DNA from: Bacillus sp. CH140a_4T
GTDB taxonomy: Bacteria; Bacillota; Bacilli; Bacillales; Bacillaceae_G
DNA length: 64,000 bases
Direction of reading: 5' to 3'
Assembly (NCBI RefSeq): GCF_008923725.1
Contig: NZ_WBPF01000013.1
Coordinates: 248,001 to 312,000 of the forward strand
Made by a program: the position numbers and the translations under genes. Positions 10,501-18,946 of this stretch are shown piece by piece. The notes under the pieces were generated by a model. The model saw nothing but the letters and a program-made list of their open reading frames with translations. It was not told where the DNA came from and searched no databases. Numbering within the stretch: the stretch's first letter is position 1; each line of letters starts with the position of its first letter.

Positions 10501-10955
10501 TCTCCAACTTCTTCTATTGAATTTACTGGCCCATCACTACCAGGAATAACTGGAATTTGTGCTAGCTGCGCTTGTGTTCTTGCTTTCACTTTATCTCCAA
10601 ACATATCTAAATGCTTACTCTTTGGACCGATAAATATAATCCCTTCTTCTTCACAACGTTTTGCAAATTGAATATTTTCTGACAAGAAACCATATCCAGG
10701 GTGGATTGCATCTACATGATTACTTTTCGCAATCTCAATAATGCCCTCAATATCTAGATAAGCATCAATTGGCTTTTTCCCTTCCCCAACTAAATAGGAC
10801 TCATCGGCTTTATAACGATGATAAGAACCACTATCCTCTTTAGAATAGATTGCAACTGTTTTTAATCCAAGTTCCGAACAAGCTCGAAACACACGAATTG
10901 CAATCTCTCCACGGTTAGCTACCAATACTTTTTGAATACGTTGCAGCTTTGTCAT
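7509..10955 (-). CDS. pycA: Pyruvate carboxylase
   Basis: Biotin enzyme that carboxylates pyruvate to oxaloacetate (anaplerosis) using ATP and bicarbonate. 1148 residues, full length. Order: biotin carboxylase domain (about 1-450, with the glycine-rich ATP loop KASLGGGGRGMRI), carboxyltransferase domain (about 530-800, TTFRDAHQSL), the conserved PYC/OADA region, and a C-terminal biotinyl domain with AMKM at 1111-1114, so the biotinyl lysine is Lys1113. Convergent with ctaA and downstream of ftsW, as in B. subtilis. In B. subtilis it is a target of the c-di-AMP sensor DarB, whose homologue is at 40896. Confidence 0.98.
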   Translation of the reverse strand: MTKLQRIQKVLVANRGEIAIRVFRACSELGLKTVAIYSKEDSGSYHRYKADESYLVGEGKKPIDAYLDIEGIIEIAKSNHVDAIHPGYGFLSENIQFAKRCEEEGIIFIGPKSKHLDMFGDKVKARTQAQLAQIPVIPGSDGPVNSIEEVGEFAEKYDYPIIIKASLGGGGRGMRIVRTSEELRESYNRAKSEAKAAFGNDEVYVEKFVEKPKHIEVQILADEEGNVVHLYERDCSVQRRHQKVVEIAPSVSLSDDLRQRICDAAVKLTKNVNYLNAGTVEFLVKGDEFYFIEVNPRVQVEHTITEMITGVDIVQSQILIADGHALHSKMVGVPKQEEVVVHGFAIQSRVTTEDPLNNFMPDTGKIMAYRSGGGFGVRLDTGNSFQGAVITPYYDSLLVKVTTWALTFEQAAAKMERNLKEFRIRGIKTNIPFLENVVKHRNFLSGEYDTSFIDASPELFLFPKRKDRGTKMLNYIGTVTVNGFPGVGKKEKPIFPDARIPNVLHSEPVQNGTKQILDERGADGLVKWVQDQKRVLLTDTTFRDAHQSLLATRIRTKDLHQIAEPTARMLPNLFSAEMWGGATFDVAYRFLKEDPWERLLDLREKMPNVLFQMLLRSSNAVGYKNYPDNLIQKFVECSAQAGIDVFRIFDSLNWVEGMRVAIDAVRDTGKIAEATMCYTGDIHDPLRSKYDLNYYKNLAKELEASGAHILGIKDMAGLLKPNAAYDLVSALKETVSIPIHLHTHDTSGNGILTYTKAIEAGVDIVDVAVSSMAGQTSQPSANTLYYALGGNERQPDVNIDSLEKLSHYWEDVRKYYAPFESGMNAPHTEVYMHEMPGGQYSNLQQQAKAVGLGDRFDEVKVMYRRVNDMFGDIVKVTPSSKVVGDMALFMVQNHLTEQDVLERGHSMDFPGSVVEMFSGDLGQPYGGFPKQLQEIILKGKEPLTVRPGELLEPVDFDALKEELFHKLGREVTIFDVVAYALYPKVFMDYEKVAELYGSVSVLDTPTFFYGMRLGEEINVEIEQGKTLMVKLVSIGEPQPDGNRVLYLEFNGQPREIVVKDESVKATVAQRVKGNRENPNHISATMPGTVIKVVVKEGDEVKKGDSMAITEAMKMETTVQAPFNGKVKKVYVNDGDAIQTGDLLIELDH

Positions 10956-11249
10956 GATTTTCCCCCTCTACTTTCCTACCACTCTAGAGATAAAATATAT
11001 ACACACCATAAAGAGCGTGAAGTTCTTCACTTTCTACATTATATTATACTTAGAAAGCTTCACTTTATTTTTATCCATCATACCTTATTTTTTAACAAAT
11101 GATAAGTTTTCTGATCAATTTGTTTCACAAAAATAGTATAGCATACCTCTTCCTTTTCTAACAACTTAATTGTATATCACATTTAATTAAATGTGATATA
11201 TCTTTTAGTTTATACAACAATTAATGTATCATATTTAATATTTCTAAAA
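10956..11249. promoter_or_regulatory. pycA upstream region
   Basis: About 330 AT-rich bases separate pycA from ftsW. On the minus strand there is a TATAAT-like element around 11040-11046 and a 14-base palindrome (GTGAAGTTCTTCAC) near 11020-11033. No coding sequence seen. The longer palindrome at 11173-11200 is listed separately. Confidence 0.4.
11173..11200. promoter_or_regulatory. 28-bp perfect palindrome upstream of pycA
   Basis: Perfect dyad with half-site TATATCACATTTAA and its exact complement, no loop. It could be a regulator-binding site or a cruciform-prone element. It has no T-run and is separate from the ftsW terminator. No regulator can be named from sequence. Confidence 0.5.
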
Positions 11250-11290
11250 AAAAAAAACACATCGCGCTCTAAAGCACAATGTGTTTTTTA
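11250..11290 (-). terminator. ftsW terminator
   Basis: Stem ACACAT/ATGTGT extended by A-rich and T-rich arms, overlapping the 3' end of ftsW; A9-T6 flanks allow termination on either strand. Confidence 0.75.
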
Positions 11291-12469
11291 TTTCACAACT
11301 ACAAGACGTGGTCCATCTTGCTCTCTTTCTTTCATTATCTCATTTTGTTGTTTCTCTTGTCGTTTTACATGACTAGCAATATTTAATAATATACCCATCG
11401 AAATTAGATTAGCCAATAAAGAACTACCACCATAACTAATAAACGGTAAAGGTACTCCTGTAAGTGGTATTAAGCCAGACATACCCCCAACATTAACAAA
11501 AGTTTGTATCCCAATTAAACTTGCAATTCCGATTGCAATTAAGCTTCCAAATGGATCTTTACATTTTTGTGCCACCCTAAACGAACGAATAATAATAAGT
11601 AGTAAACAGATTAAAATGATAGCTACACCTATAAAACCTAGTTCTTCAGATATAATCGCCATTATAAAATCCGTTTGCGGTTCTGGTAAGTAGCCATATT
11701 TTTGTATACTATTTCCTAATCCTCTACCATTTAACCCACCTGAGGCAATTCCAATAAAAGAATTAACTAATTGGAATCCATCATTTTGAGGATCGTTAAA
11801 TGGATCAAGAAAAACTGAAAATCGAGCTTTTTGGTAGTTATTTAATTTATAATTTCCGATAAAATACAACGCCGGAATCCAGACGATAGATGTTAATAAA
11901 AATCTTTTTATCCACAGGTTAACATTAACTCCTGAACAGAAGAACATAATTAACACTGTTCCACCTATTAATATGTCAGTCCCTAAGTCATTTTGTAATA
12001 AAATTAATACCATCGATCCACCGACAATAAATATAGGAGGTATTATCCCTTGTAAAAAAGGGGTTTGCCTCTCTTGTTTCTTAGCAAAAAAACTTGCTAG
12101 CGTAATAATAACTACTATTTTTACAAACTCAGCTGGTTGTATACCTAGTATCCATCCTTTTGCACCATTGATTACCTTACCGAAAAGGAAAGCTGCTGTT
12201 AGTAACCCAATACTCCCTAACCCCATCGCTGTAAGAACTATTTTTTTTCTCCAAAATTTGTAAGGGATTATAACGACAATTACAAGCATTACCGTTCCAA
12301 TTGCAAGAGCAACTAATTGTTTTTTAAAAAAGTAATTTGCTGGCCAGTTATATTTCGATGAAATCGCGACAATGGAACTAGAACTATATACCATTATAAC
12401 TCCCAACACACATAAGATAACAAGAGGAAGTAACAATGAGTAATCCATTGATTTCCATACTCTTTTCAT
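11288..12469 (-). CDS. ftsW: SEDS-family peptidoglycan glycosyltransferase FtsW
   Basis: Polytopic SEDS protein that polymerises lipid II with a partner class B PBP during septum formation. 393 residues, about ten membrane segments. Family signatures: QPAEFVKIVVIITLASFF near 113-130, the EELGFIG stretch near 275, and GVPLPFISYGGSSLL near the C-terminus. RodA and SpoVE share this fold; FtsW is chosen because the gene sits between ylaN and pycA exactly as B. subtilis ftsW (ylaO) does. Confidence 0.9.
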   Translation of the reverse strand: MKRVWKSMDYSLLLPLVILCVLGVIMVYSSSSIVAISSKYNWPANYFFKKQLVALAIGTVMLVIVVIIPYKFWRKKIVLTAMGLGSIGLLTAAFLFGKVINGAKGWILGIQPAEFVKIVVIITLASFFAKKQERQTPFLQGIIPPIFIVGGSMVLILLQNDLGTDILIGGTVLIMFFCSGVNVNLWIKRFLLTSIVWIPALYFIGNYKLNNYQKARFSVFLDPFNDPQNDGFQLVNSFIGIASGGLNGRGLGNSIQKYGYLPEPQTDFIMAIISEELGFIGVAIILICLLLIIIRSFRVAQKCKDPFGSLIAIGIASLIGIQTFVNVGGMSGLIPLTGVPLPFISYGGSSLLANLISMGILLNIASHVKRQEKQQNEIMKEREQDGPRLVVVK

Positions 12470-12550
12470 TTCATTTCCTCTCTCTGTTTCAATTTAATTA
12501 CTGTTGTATTCCATATGTACATTGATTCTTCCTGCTTTATTATACAAATA

Positions 12551-12580
12551 AAAAGCCCAAACTTTTTCAGTTTGAGCCCC
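12551..12580 (-). terminator. ylaN terminator
   Basis: Stem GCTCAAAC/GTTTGGGC followed by TTTTTA on the minus strand, 15 bases after the ylaN stop. Confidence 0.8.
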
Positions 12581-12594
12581 CCTATTTGAACCCG

Positions 12595-12882
12595 TTATTG
12601 TTGTTTGTTTGTAAATGCTTCATGAAGTGCAGATAACTCACGTTCAAGCTCTCCTAACATTGCTTTCCCTTGTTCTTCTGCAATAAGACCAAGGCGAACT
12701 GCAAAATCGACCTCGCGGGATAGTCCAAACATTTGTGTGTCTAACACTTCTTCATATAATGGACATTGCGGCATTGTAAGATTGTCCATTTGCACCTTAA
12801 TAAGTCTTAAAATCTTCTCCGCATCCGCTTGTAGAAGGGCTAGTGCCTTTTCCTGATGATTTGATACTGTCTCAGACGCCAA
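12595..12882 (-). CDS. ylaN: YlaN family protein
   Basis: Small acidic helical protein of 95 residues, very close to B. subtilis YlaN, with the stretches [19 protein letters not shown] (about 31-49) and [15 protein letters not shown] (52-66). YlaN is conserved in Bacilli and staphylococci and has been linked to iron homeostasis through the regulator Fur; it is essential under some conditions in B. subtilis. Single gene between ftsW and the divergent ylaL, same place as in B. subtilis. Confidence 0.93.
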   Translation of the reverse strand: MASETVSNHQEKALALLQADAEKILRLIKVQMDNLTMPQCPLYEEVLDTQMFGLSREVDFAVRLGLIAEEQGKAMLGELERELSALHEAFTNKQQ

Positions 12883-13032
12883 ATTGATTCCCTCCGTTTC
12901 CGTCCTACTCTCTCCTATCTATTAATATTAGCGATAGTTTTAGTAAATTGCAATAGAAACATTTTTTGTGACAACCGTGTCTAATGCTATTATACTGAAA
13001 AGTGGGAGTATAACACAAATGGGGGAACAACA

Positions 13033-13530
13033 ATGAGCGAAATTTTATTTATTAATGGAAAAGTTCGTTTTCCAATCACTATCGATCCAACTGTTTGGAT
13101 CTTTGATGATCGCAAAGTAGATTTGACAACTTACTTTGATGAAACAAGAGAAAACACATCAGAACTAGAAGCTTATTTGAAAAACACTTCAGAACATTGG
13201 GATCGCGAAATCCGTGATGGTGCTGCGTTTCCACCGATACAACAAAGTGTAAAGAAATATAAAAAAGAACAGCTAATTACTGGAACGTTCGGTATACCAT
13301 TTCATCCATTTCTTGCTAACGCCGAAATTTCAGATGACGCTACGCAAGTCGAAATTGAAACAGTAAATCAAACAATAATACTTCCATTAGAAACTGTAGA
13401 AAATGCTATACTTGGTTTTTCAAAAGAAGGAAAGCCATTAAAAGAGGATGGACCTGTTCATCTATATTACAATGATGGATCTAATAGACAAAATCCAATC
13501 CGTAACATCCGTAAATTTACAATTATTTAA
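13033..13530 (+). CDS. ylaL: YlaL-like protein of unknown function
   Basis: Cytosolic protein of 165 residues with no signal or membrane segment. The N-terminal block FPITIDPTVWIFDDRKVDL and the later EHWDREIRDGA resemble B. subtilis YlaL, and the position between ylaK and ylaN agrees. Function is unknown; no catalytic motif is visible. It has its own promoter-like sequence (GTGACA, 17 bases, TATACT, about 12968-12996) and a GGGGGA ribosome site. The B. subtilis neighbour ylaM (glutaminase) is absent here. Confidence 0.8.
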   Translation: MSEILFINGKVRFPITIDPTVWIFDDRKVDLTTYFDETRENTSELEAYLKNTSEHWDREIRDGAAFPPIQQSVKKYKKEQLITGTFGIPFHPFLANAEISDDATQVEIETVNQTIILPLETVENAILGFSKEGKPLKEDGPVHLYYNDGSNRQNPIRNIRKFTII

Positions 13531-13548
13531 AATGTATACTTGGAAGAA

Positions 13549-13578
13549 AAAGGAGTGAGCCTCAGCTCACTCCTTTTA
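13549..13578. terminator. Bidirectional terminator of ylaL and ylaK
   Basis: Perfect 10-bp stem AGGAGTGAGC/GCTCACTCCT with a CTCA loop, A-rich before and T-rich after, between convergent genes. Confidence 0.9.
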
Positions 13579-14904
13579 TAATAAATCTGCTGCTAGTTGA
13601 GCTAAATTCGATCGCTCCCCTTTAACAAACTTTACATGACCACTAATACGTTGCTCTTTAAACTTCTCTACAACATATGTTAAGCCGTTATTATATTCAT
13701 CCAAATACGGATGATCAATTTGCTGAGGGTCTCCCATTAATACGATTTTACTTTTTTCTCCTACTCTTGTTAGTATCGTTTTCACTTCATGTTTCGTTAA
13801 ATTTTGTGCTTCGTCAATTATAATGAACTGATCCGGAATACTTCTCCCACGTATATAGGTAAGAGCTTCTACTTCAATCGAACCCATTCCAGCTAAAATA
13901 GCATCTAACTCTCCTGGCTTTTTCGTATTAAATAAATACTCTAGATTATCAAAAATCGGTTGCATCCACGGTCTTAACTTTTCTTCTTTTTCTCCTGGTA
14001 AATAACCGATATCTTTTCCGACTGGAACAATTGGCCTTGCAACGAGTAGTTTTTTATATAACCCTAAATCTTCAGTTTGCATAAGCCCCGAAGCTAAAGC
14101 TAGTAATGTTTTTCCTGTACCAGCTTTCCCTGTTAACGTTACTAGCGGAATATCTTCACGAAGCAACAATTCTAATCCCATAATTTGCTGTACATTTCGT
14201 GGTCGTATCCCCCATACTTGTTCATTGTGAAAAATAAGTTTCTTTACCTTCTTACCTAAGTGATCTACAATACCAAGTGCTGAACTTGATCCCCCTAATG
14301 CATCTTTCATTACTACAAATTGATTTGGATAAAAAGGATGATTTGCAATTTCGGATAAAGGCAATTCACCTTTTTCATAAAAATAATCCAATTGCTCTTT
14401 TGATATATACCCTTCTAAAAATCCTGAATATATATTATCTACTTCAATTACACGATCACTTAAATAATCTTCCGCCTTCAAACCAATTGCATCAGCCTTC
14501 ACCCTTACGAGCACGTCTTTACTTACTAAAATAACAGACTTCCCGTCCTCTTTTTCTTGTTCTTCTAAAGATAGATTTTTTGCTACAGCTAAAATTCGAT
14601 TATCATTTGTTTTTTCTACAAAAATATCTTGTAGTTGAACAAATGAACGATGATTTAATTCAATACGAAATGTACCGCCGTTTTCTAGCGAAATACTTTC
14701 ATGCAGCTTTCCTATTTCACGAAATTTGTCTATTAACTTAGATACATAACGAGCGTTTCGTCCTACTTCATCCATATAACGTTTTTTCGAATCGACCTCT
14801 TCTAATACAACTGCTGGAATCACTACTTCATTGGTTTCAAATGAAAAAATAGATAAAGGATCCTGCAAAAGTACATTCGTATCTAACACATAAATTTTAT
14901 CCAA
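13576..14904 (-). CDS. ylaK: PIN domain-PhoH ATPase fusion (YlaK family)
   Basis: Two-domain protein of about 442 residues. The N-terminal PIN-type nuclease domain starts KIYVLDTNVLLQDP with later conserved acidic residues. The C-terminal PhoH-like P-loop domain has Walker A TGKAGTGKT and Walker B FIIIDEAQN. PhoH2-type fusions act on RNA in other bacteria; the target here is not known. I prefer the TTG start at 14904, which has AGGGGGT six bases upstream, over the ATG seven codons earlier. Convergent with ylaL. Confidence 0.9.
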   Translation of the reverse strand: MDKIYVLDTNVLLQDPLSIFSFETNEVVIPAVVLEEVDSKKRYMDEVGRNARYVSKLIDKFREIGKLHESISLENGGTFRIELNHRSFVQLQDIFVEKTNDNRILAVAKNLSLEEQEKEDGKSVILVSKDVLVRVKADAIGLKAEDYLSDRVIEVDNIYSGFLEGYISKEQLDYFYEKGELPLSEIANHPFYPNQFVVMKDALGGSSSALGIVDHLGKKVKKLIFHNEQVWGIRPRNVQQIMGLELLLREDIPLVTLTGKAGTGKTLLALASGLMQTEDLGLYKKLLVARPIVPVGKDIGYLPGEKEEKLRPWMQPIFDNLEYLFNTKKPGELDAILAGMGSIEVEALTYIRGRSIPDQFIIIDEAQNLTKHEVKTILTRVGEKSKIVLMGDPQQIDHPYLDEYNNGLTYVVEKFKEQRISGHVKFVKGERSNLAQLAADLL

Positions 14905-15150
14905 CCTGTTACCCCCTGACTCCACTTTTAAATTTGTAGAACAAGGGTTTCATCCATAAAATATGGACGAACCATTGTTATAATTATATGTACCGTATAA
15001 ACGAGGTAGAATCGAAATTCATAGCCATTAAACCTTTTATTTATTTTTTATTCATTTCTATTCAATATATTACTTTAAATTATAATTATTAACATAAAAT
15101 CACAATAACTGATTACAAAAGTTAATAACTGAATTTCTTATTTATCACAT

Positions 15151-15606
15151 TTATAATTCTTTTATTCCTACTAACACTTGGTGATCAAGCTTATTCGCTG
15201 CGCGAATGTCATATGTTTTTTCATACGTTGGTTCAGTTGCAAGTTTCGCTCCATAAAACATAACATCACGTACTTCTTGTACATTTACTTCTATTACAGT
15301 TAATTTTAGAGGAATGCCTTCCATTCTATCAGTCAAAATTTCACCTGCACCACTTATGGAAAATACGGATTCATTCGCCATTATAGTCAATACCACCCCA
15401 GTACTATGCCGTATATTTTCCACAATACGTGAACGTTGATCTACTGCAAATCGAATACTAGTTTTACTAACTGCATACACCCAAGAAATAGCACTTACGT
15501 TAGGAACTTGTTTTTCGAAGTCTGTTGTTGCTACCATAACAATACATTCTTTACGTAACGTTTGTACTAAATCACCTGTTAATGTAGGCTCTACTACATT
15601 CGCCAT
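15151..15606 (-). CDS. Pyridoxamine 5'-phosphate oxidase-like (FMN-binding fold) protein
   Basis: 151 residues, no signal peptide. The pattern VQTLRKECIVMVATTDFEKQ...PNVSAISWVYAV...IRFAVDQRSRIVENIRHSTGVVLTIM fits the split-barrel flavin-binding fold of the pyridoxamine oxidase-like superfamily. Substrate cannot be told. It stands where B. subtilis has the lipoprotein gene ylaJ. A GGAGGTG ribosome site precedes the ATG. Confidence 0.65.
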   Translation of the reverse strand: MANVVEPTLTGDLVQTLRKECIVMVATTDFEKQVPNVSAISWVYAVSKTSIRFAVDQRSRIVENIRHSTGVVLTIMANESVFSISGAGEILTDRMEGIPLKLTVIEVNVQEVRDVMFYGAKLATEPTYEKTYDIRAANKLDHQVLVGIKEL

Positions 15607-15751
15607 ATTTCCACCTCCATATATACTTACTATATCCTTATCATAACTTATTTTTCGAATTGCGAAAATATTTTTTTTTCCCGCTATTATTCAAAAATAT
15701 TACACTTCCATGATATACTTATACTGATAGAATTCGTATTGAGGTGACGAA

Positions 15752-15952
15752 ATGAGAGTCAAATGTATGATTTGTGATAAAAAAGATATGTTAGATGATG
15801 AAAATCCTATGGCAAAAAAACTGCGTAACCGCCCTATTCATACATATATGTGCATGGAATGTTCGGAACGAATTGCAGAACGTACGATGGAACGTCATGC
15901 AAGTGGTAATTTCCGATTATATCGTGATAAAAAAGTCGAAGACGATTGGTAA
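15752..15952 (+). CDS. ylaI: YlaI family zinc-ribbon protein (DUF2197-like)
   Basis: 66 residues. Two CxxC pairs (CMICDKK at 5-11 and CMECSER at 33-39) look like a small zinc ribbon; the remainder is basic and helical. Corresponds to B. subtilis YlaI by sequence and by its place beside ylaH. Function unknown. GAGGTGA ribosome site upstream. Confidence 0.85.
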   Translation: MRVKCMICDKKDMLDDENPMAKKLRNRPIHTYMCMECSERIAERTMERHASGNFRLYRDKKVEDDW

Positions 15953-15957
15953 AATGT

Positions 15958-15993
15958 AAATAAGTCCTTAATCATACAGATAAGGACTTATTT
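15958..15993. terminator. Bidirectional terminator after ylaI
   Basis: Near-perfect stem AAATAAGTCCTTA/TAAGGACTTATTT between the convergent ylaI and the gene at 15988. Confidence 0.85.
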
Positions 15994-16263
15994 ATATTTT
16001 TCAGGTTCACGATTCATTTGATCCAAAAAACAATCAATAGCTTCTAATGGAAACCTTGCAGATTTTTTTTCTCCATTCATTTCATATGTAATCAAATACA
16101 TTTCTTCATTCTTTTTAACTTCCACATTCTTTAATTTATGTTCTTCATATATCATATTTTGAAATAACAAATACGTTTCTGTTGCAGCACGATCATCTGG
16201 ACGTGCTTCGGCAACTGTTTTAATTGTTAACCAATTATATAATGCATCTTGTACTGAACGCAT
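15988..16263 (-). CDS. Small conserved protein of unknown function
   Basis: 91 residues from the ATG at 16263 (GGCGGAG ribosome site four bases upstream; a longer reading from 16281 lacks one). No signal or membrane segment; the middle and end read like an alpha/beta fold (YLITYEMNGEKKSARFPLEAIDCFLDQM). It starts 15 bases after ylaH and is probably co-transcribed with it. I do not recognise a family function. Confidence 0.7.
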   Translation of the reverse strand: MRSVQDALYNWLTIKTVAEARPDDRAATETYLLFQNMIYEEHKLKNVEVKKNEEMYLITYEMNGEKKSARFPLEAIDCFLDQMNREPEKYK

Positions 16264-16277
16264 AAAACTCCGCCCCC

Positions 16278-16583
16278 TCACCCTGCTTTTTGTTGTCTTG
16301 CTTGACGCAAACGCAACCTATAAATTCCAAGTACAATTGCCGCTACAACAAGCCCCTCTCCAACAGGTAAAAAAACTGCAAAGAAAGTTAAAACTGTACA
16401 CCCAATCGCTAACGATATATATATCACTATATTTTTTATTATTGATAGTTTTCTTGCAAAACCTAAATTATACACAAGTGCACTTAATATAATAATGATG
16501 CCATACAGCAACCACATCCCTAGTTCTGGATTTTCATCAACTTTACATAATTTCGCAAAAAACGACATTCTTTCTAACATCAC
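16278..16583 (-). CDS. ylaH: YlaH-like membrane protein
   Basis: 101 residues with three membrane segments (about 22-42, 48-68, 70-88) and a basic tail. N-terminal SFFAKLCKVDENPELGMWLLYGIIIILS matches the YlaH family, next to typA and ylaI as in B. subtilis. Function unknown. Confidence 0.85.
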   Translation of the reverse strand: MMLERMSFFAKLCKVDENPELGMWLLYGIIIILSALVYNLGFARKLSIIKNIVIYISLAIGCTVLTFFAVFLPVGEGLVVAAIVLGIYRLRLRQARQQKAG

Positions 16584-16694
16584 TCATCCCCCTTTCTCAC
16601 AAGAAACAAATTTTATTTATGTACTTAATACAAGAGTAACTCGCAACAAAAATACTGTCCACAAAAAAAGAGTAAATATTCTAAAAAATAAACA

Positions 16695-16726
16695 TAAAAA
16701 AACAGCTACCTTAATTAAAGGTAGCC
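16695..16726 (-). terminator. typA terminator
   Basis: Stem GGCTACC/GGTAGC around TTTAATTAA, followed by TTTTTTT on the minus strand, 12 bases after the typA stop. Confidence 0.85.
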
Positions 16727-16737
16727 ATTCTAATATT

Positions 16738-18582
16738 TTACGCTTCTACAGATTTCTTCTTCTTAGCAGCTCTTTCGCGCTCGCTCTTATCAAGAATCTT
16801 TTTACGTAGACGAATTGATTCTGGAGTTACTTCACAGAACTCGTCATCATTTAAGTACTCTAATGACTCTTCTAAAGTCATTAAGCGTGGTTTTTTCATT
16901 GTTGAAGTTTGATCTTTCGTCGCAGAACGAATGTTAGTTTGTTGTTTCATTTTTACAACGTTAACTGTTAAGTCATTCTCACGAGTGTGTTCTCCGACAA
17001 TCATACCAGCGTATACTTCTGTACCTGGTTCAACGAAGATTACACCACGGTCTTCAACTTGCATAATACCGTATTGTGATGCTTTTCCTGTTTCAAGTGA
17101 AACTAGAACACCTTGGCGACGTCCACCAACTTGTCCAGCGTGTACTGGTTGGTAGCAATCGAATGTATGGTTTAAAATACCATAACCACGAGTTAATGTT
17201 AAGAATTCTGTTGTGTAACCAATTAAACCACGTGCTGGAACCATGAAAGTAAGGCGAACTTGACCGTTTCCGTTATTCACCATATCTAACATTTCACCTT
17301 TACGTGCACCCATAGACTCCATAATAGAACCAGTGTATTCTTCAGGTACATCGATTTGCACGCGCTCTACAGGCTCACATCTTACGCCATCAACTTCTTT
17401 AATAATTACTTCAGGCTTAGATACTTGTAGTTCATAACCTTCACGACGCATGTTTTCAATTAGGATAGATAAATGTAATTCCCCGCGTCCAGATACGATC
17501 CACGCATCAGGAGAATCTGTATTATCTACACGTAAACTTACATCTGTTTCTAATTGTGAACGAAGGCGCTCTTCAATTTTACGAGATGTAATGAATTTAC
17601 CTTCACGACCTGCAAATGGGCTGTTATTTACAAGGAATGTCATTTGTAGTGTTGGCTCATCAATACGTAATAATGGTAAAGCTTCTTCATGCTCAACCGG
17701 ACATACCGTTTCACCTACGTTAATGTCTTCCATACCTGAAACAGCTACTAAATCTCCAGCTTTTGCTTCTTCAATTTCTTGACGTTTTAATCCAATGTAA
17801 CCGAATAATTTCGTTACACGGAATTGTTTTACAGTTCCGTCAACTTTCATTAATGCAACTTGTTGTCCTACTTTCATTGTACCGCGGAATACGCGTCCAA
17901 CCCCGATACGACCAACATAGTCATTGTAATCAAGAAGTGCTACTTGGAATTGAAGTGGCTCTTCGCTGTTATCAACTGGTGCTGGAATATGTTCAATAAT
18001 TGTGTCAAACAATGATTTCATATTCTCTTCTTGATTTGCTGGATTTGAATCTAAGCTTGCTGTTCCGTTCATTGCTGATGCAAATACAACTGGGAACTCT
18101 AATTGATCTTCGTTTGCACCAAGTTCAATGAATAAGTCAACTACTTCATCAACTACTTCATCAGGGCGAGCGAAGTCACGGTCAATTTTGTTTACAACAA
18201 CGATTGGAGTTAAGTTTTGCTCAAGAGCTTTCTTTAAAACAAATCGTGTTTGTGGCATACAACCTTCATATGCATCAACAACAAGTAGAACACCATCAAC
18301 CATTTTCATGATACGTTCTACTTCTCCACCGAAGTCAGCGTGACCAGGTGTATCTAAAATGTTAATTCGTTTATCTTCATAGTGAATCGCAGTATTCTTC
18401 GCTAAAATTGTAATACCACGTTCTCTTTCTAGATCGTTTGAGTCCATTGCGCGTTCTTCAATATGTTCATTCGCACGGAACGTCCCCGCTTGACGTAATA
18501 ACTGGTCAACAAGTGTTGTTTTACCATGGTCAACGTGGGCAATAATTGCTATATTTCGTAAATCTTGTCGTTTTTTCAACAT
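16738..18582 (-). CDS. typA: Ribosome-associated GTPase TypA/BipA
   Basis: Translational GTPase of the EF-G family involved in ribosome assembly and stress or cold response. About 614 residues. G motifs are clear: AHVDHGKTTL (G1, near 15-24), RGITI (G2), DTPGHADFGGEV (G3) and NKID (G4). The C-terminal domain carries the TypA-specific GRGELHLSILIENMRREGYE and PARGLIGYTTEF blocks. Start set at the ATG at 18582, which has GGAG six bases upstream; an in-frame TTG lies two codons earlier. Confidence 0.97.
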   Translation of the reverse strand: MLKKRQDLRNIAIIAHVDHGKTTLVDQLLRQAGTFRANEHIEERAMDSNDLERERGITILAKNTAIHYEDKRINILDTPGHADFGGEVERIMKMVDGVLLVVDAYEGCMPQTRFVLKKALEQNLTPIVVVNKIDRDFARPDEVVDEVVDLFIELGANEDQLEFPVVFASAMNGTASLDSNPANQEENMKSLFDTIIEHIPAPVDNSEEPLQFQVALLDYNDYVGRIGVGRVFRGTMKVGQQVALMKVDGTVKQFRVTKLFGYIGLKRQEIEEAKAGDLVAVSGMEDINVGETVCPVEHEEALPLLRIDEPTLQMTFLVNNSPFAGREGKFITSRKIEERLRSQLETDVSLRVDNTDSPDAWIVSGRGELHLSILIENMRREGYELQVSKPEVIIKEVDGVRCEPVERVQIDVPEEYTGSIMESMGARKGEMLDMVNNGNGQVRLTFMVPARGLIGYTTEFLTLTRGYGILNHTFDCYQPVHAGQVGGRRQGVLVSLETGKASQYGIMQVEDRGVIFVEPGTEVYAGMIVGEHTRENDLTVNVVKMKQQTNIRSATKDQTSTMKKPRLMTLEESLEYLNDDEFCEVTPESIRLRKKILDKSERERAAKKKKSVEA

Positions 18583-18722
18583 GTCCAACTCCTAATGTCT
18601 TTTTAATCCTTCTCTATTATAAGAGCGAAGGGGATACAATGGCAATCAAAATAAAATCTAGAATGAAAATATAGTTGTATTCTTACTTTTGTGAAAGTAA
18701 AATGAGATTGGAGGGTGAAGAA

Positions 18723-18902
18723 ATGGAACACATTCAATATCGCTTTTTATTAACAGCAATTATCGGCGTTATCTTCTTAATCGGTATCGGCATTATGGTT
18801 GCTGAAAATAGTCCCATCGGTGTTATTATTTGCATTATCGGCACATTTGTTACAGTTGGATACGGTTTTGTAACAAAAAGAAAAATGCGTAAATCGCAAT
18901 AA
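18723..18902 (+). CDS. ylaF: YlaF-like small membrane protein (DUF5325)
   Basis: 59 residues with two membrane segments (about 8-26 and 30-49) and a basic tail KRKMRKSQ. The ATG at 18723 has GGAGGGTGA immediately upstream; longer readings do not. Same location relative to typA as B. subtilis ylaF. Function unknown. Confidence 0.8.
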   Translation: MEHIQYRFLLTAIIGVIFLIGIGIMVAENSPIGVIICIIGTFVTVGYGFVTKRKMRKSQ

Positions 18903-18906
18903 CGTC

Positions 18907-18945
18907 AAAAAGTAAGAAGCGCTTATACAGCCTCTTACTTTTTTT
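18907..18945. terminator. Bidirectional terminator between ylaF and the IMPase gene
   Basis: Stem AAAAAGTAAGA/TCTTACTTTTT with T-runs on both strands between convergent genes. Confidence 0.85.
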
Positions 18946-18946
18946 G

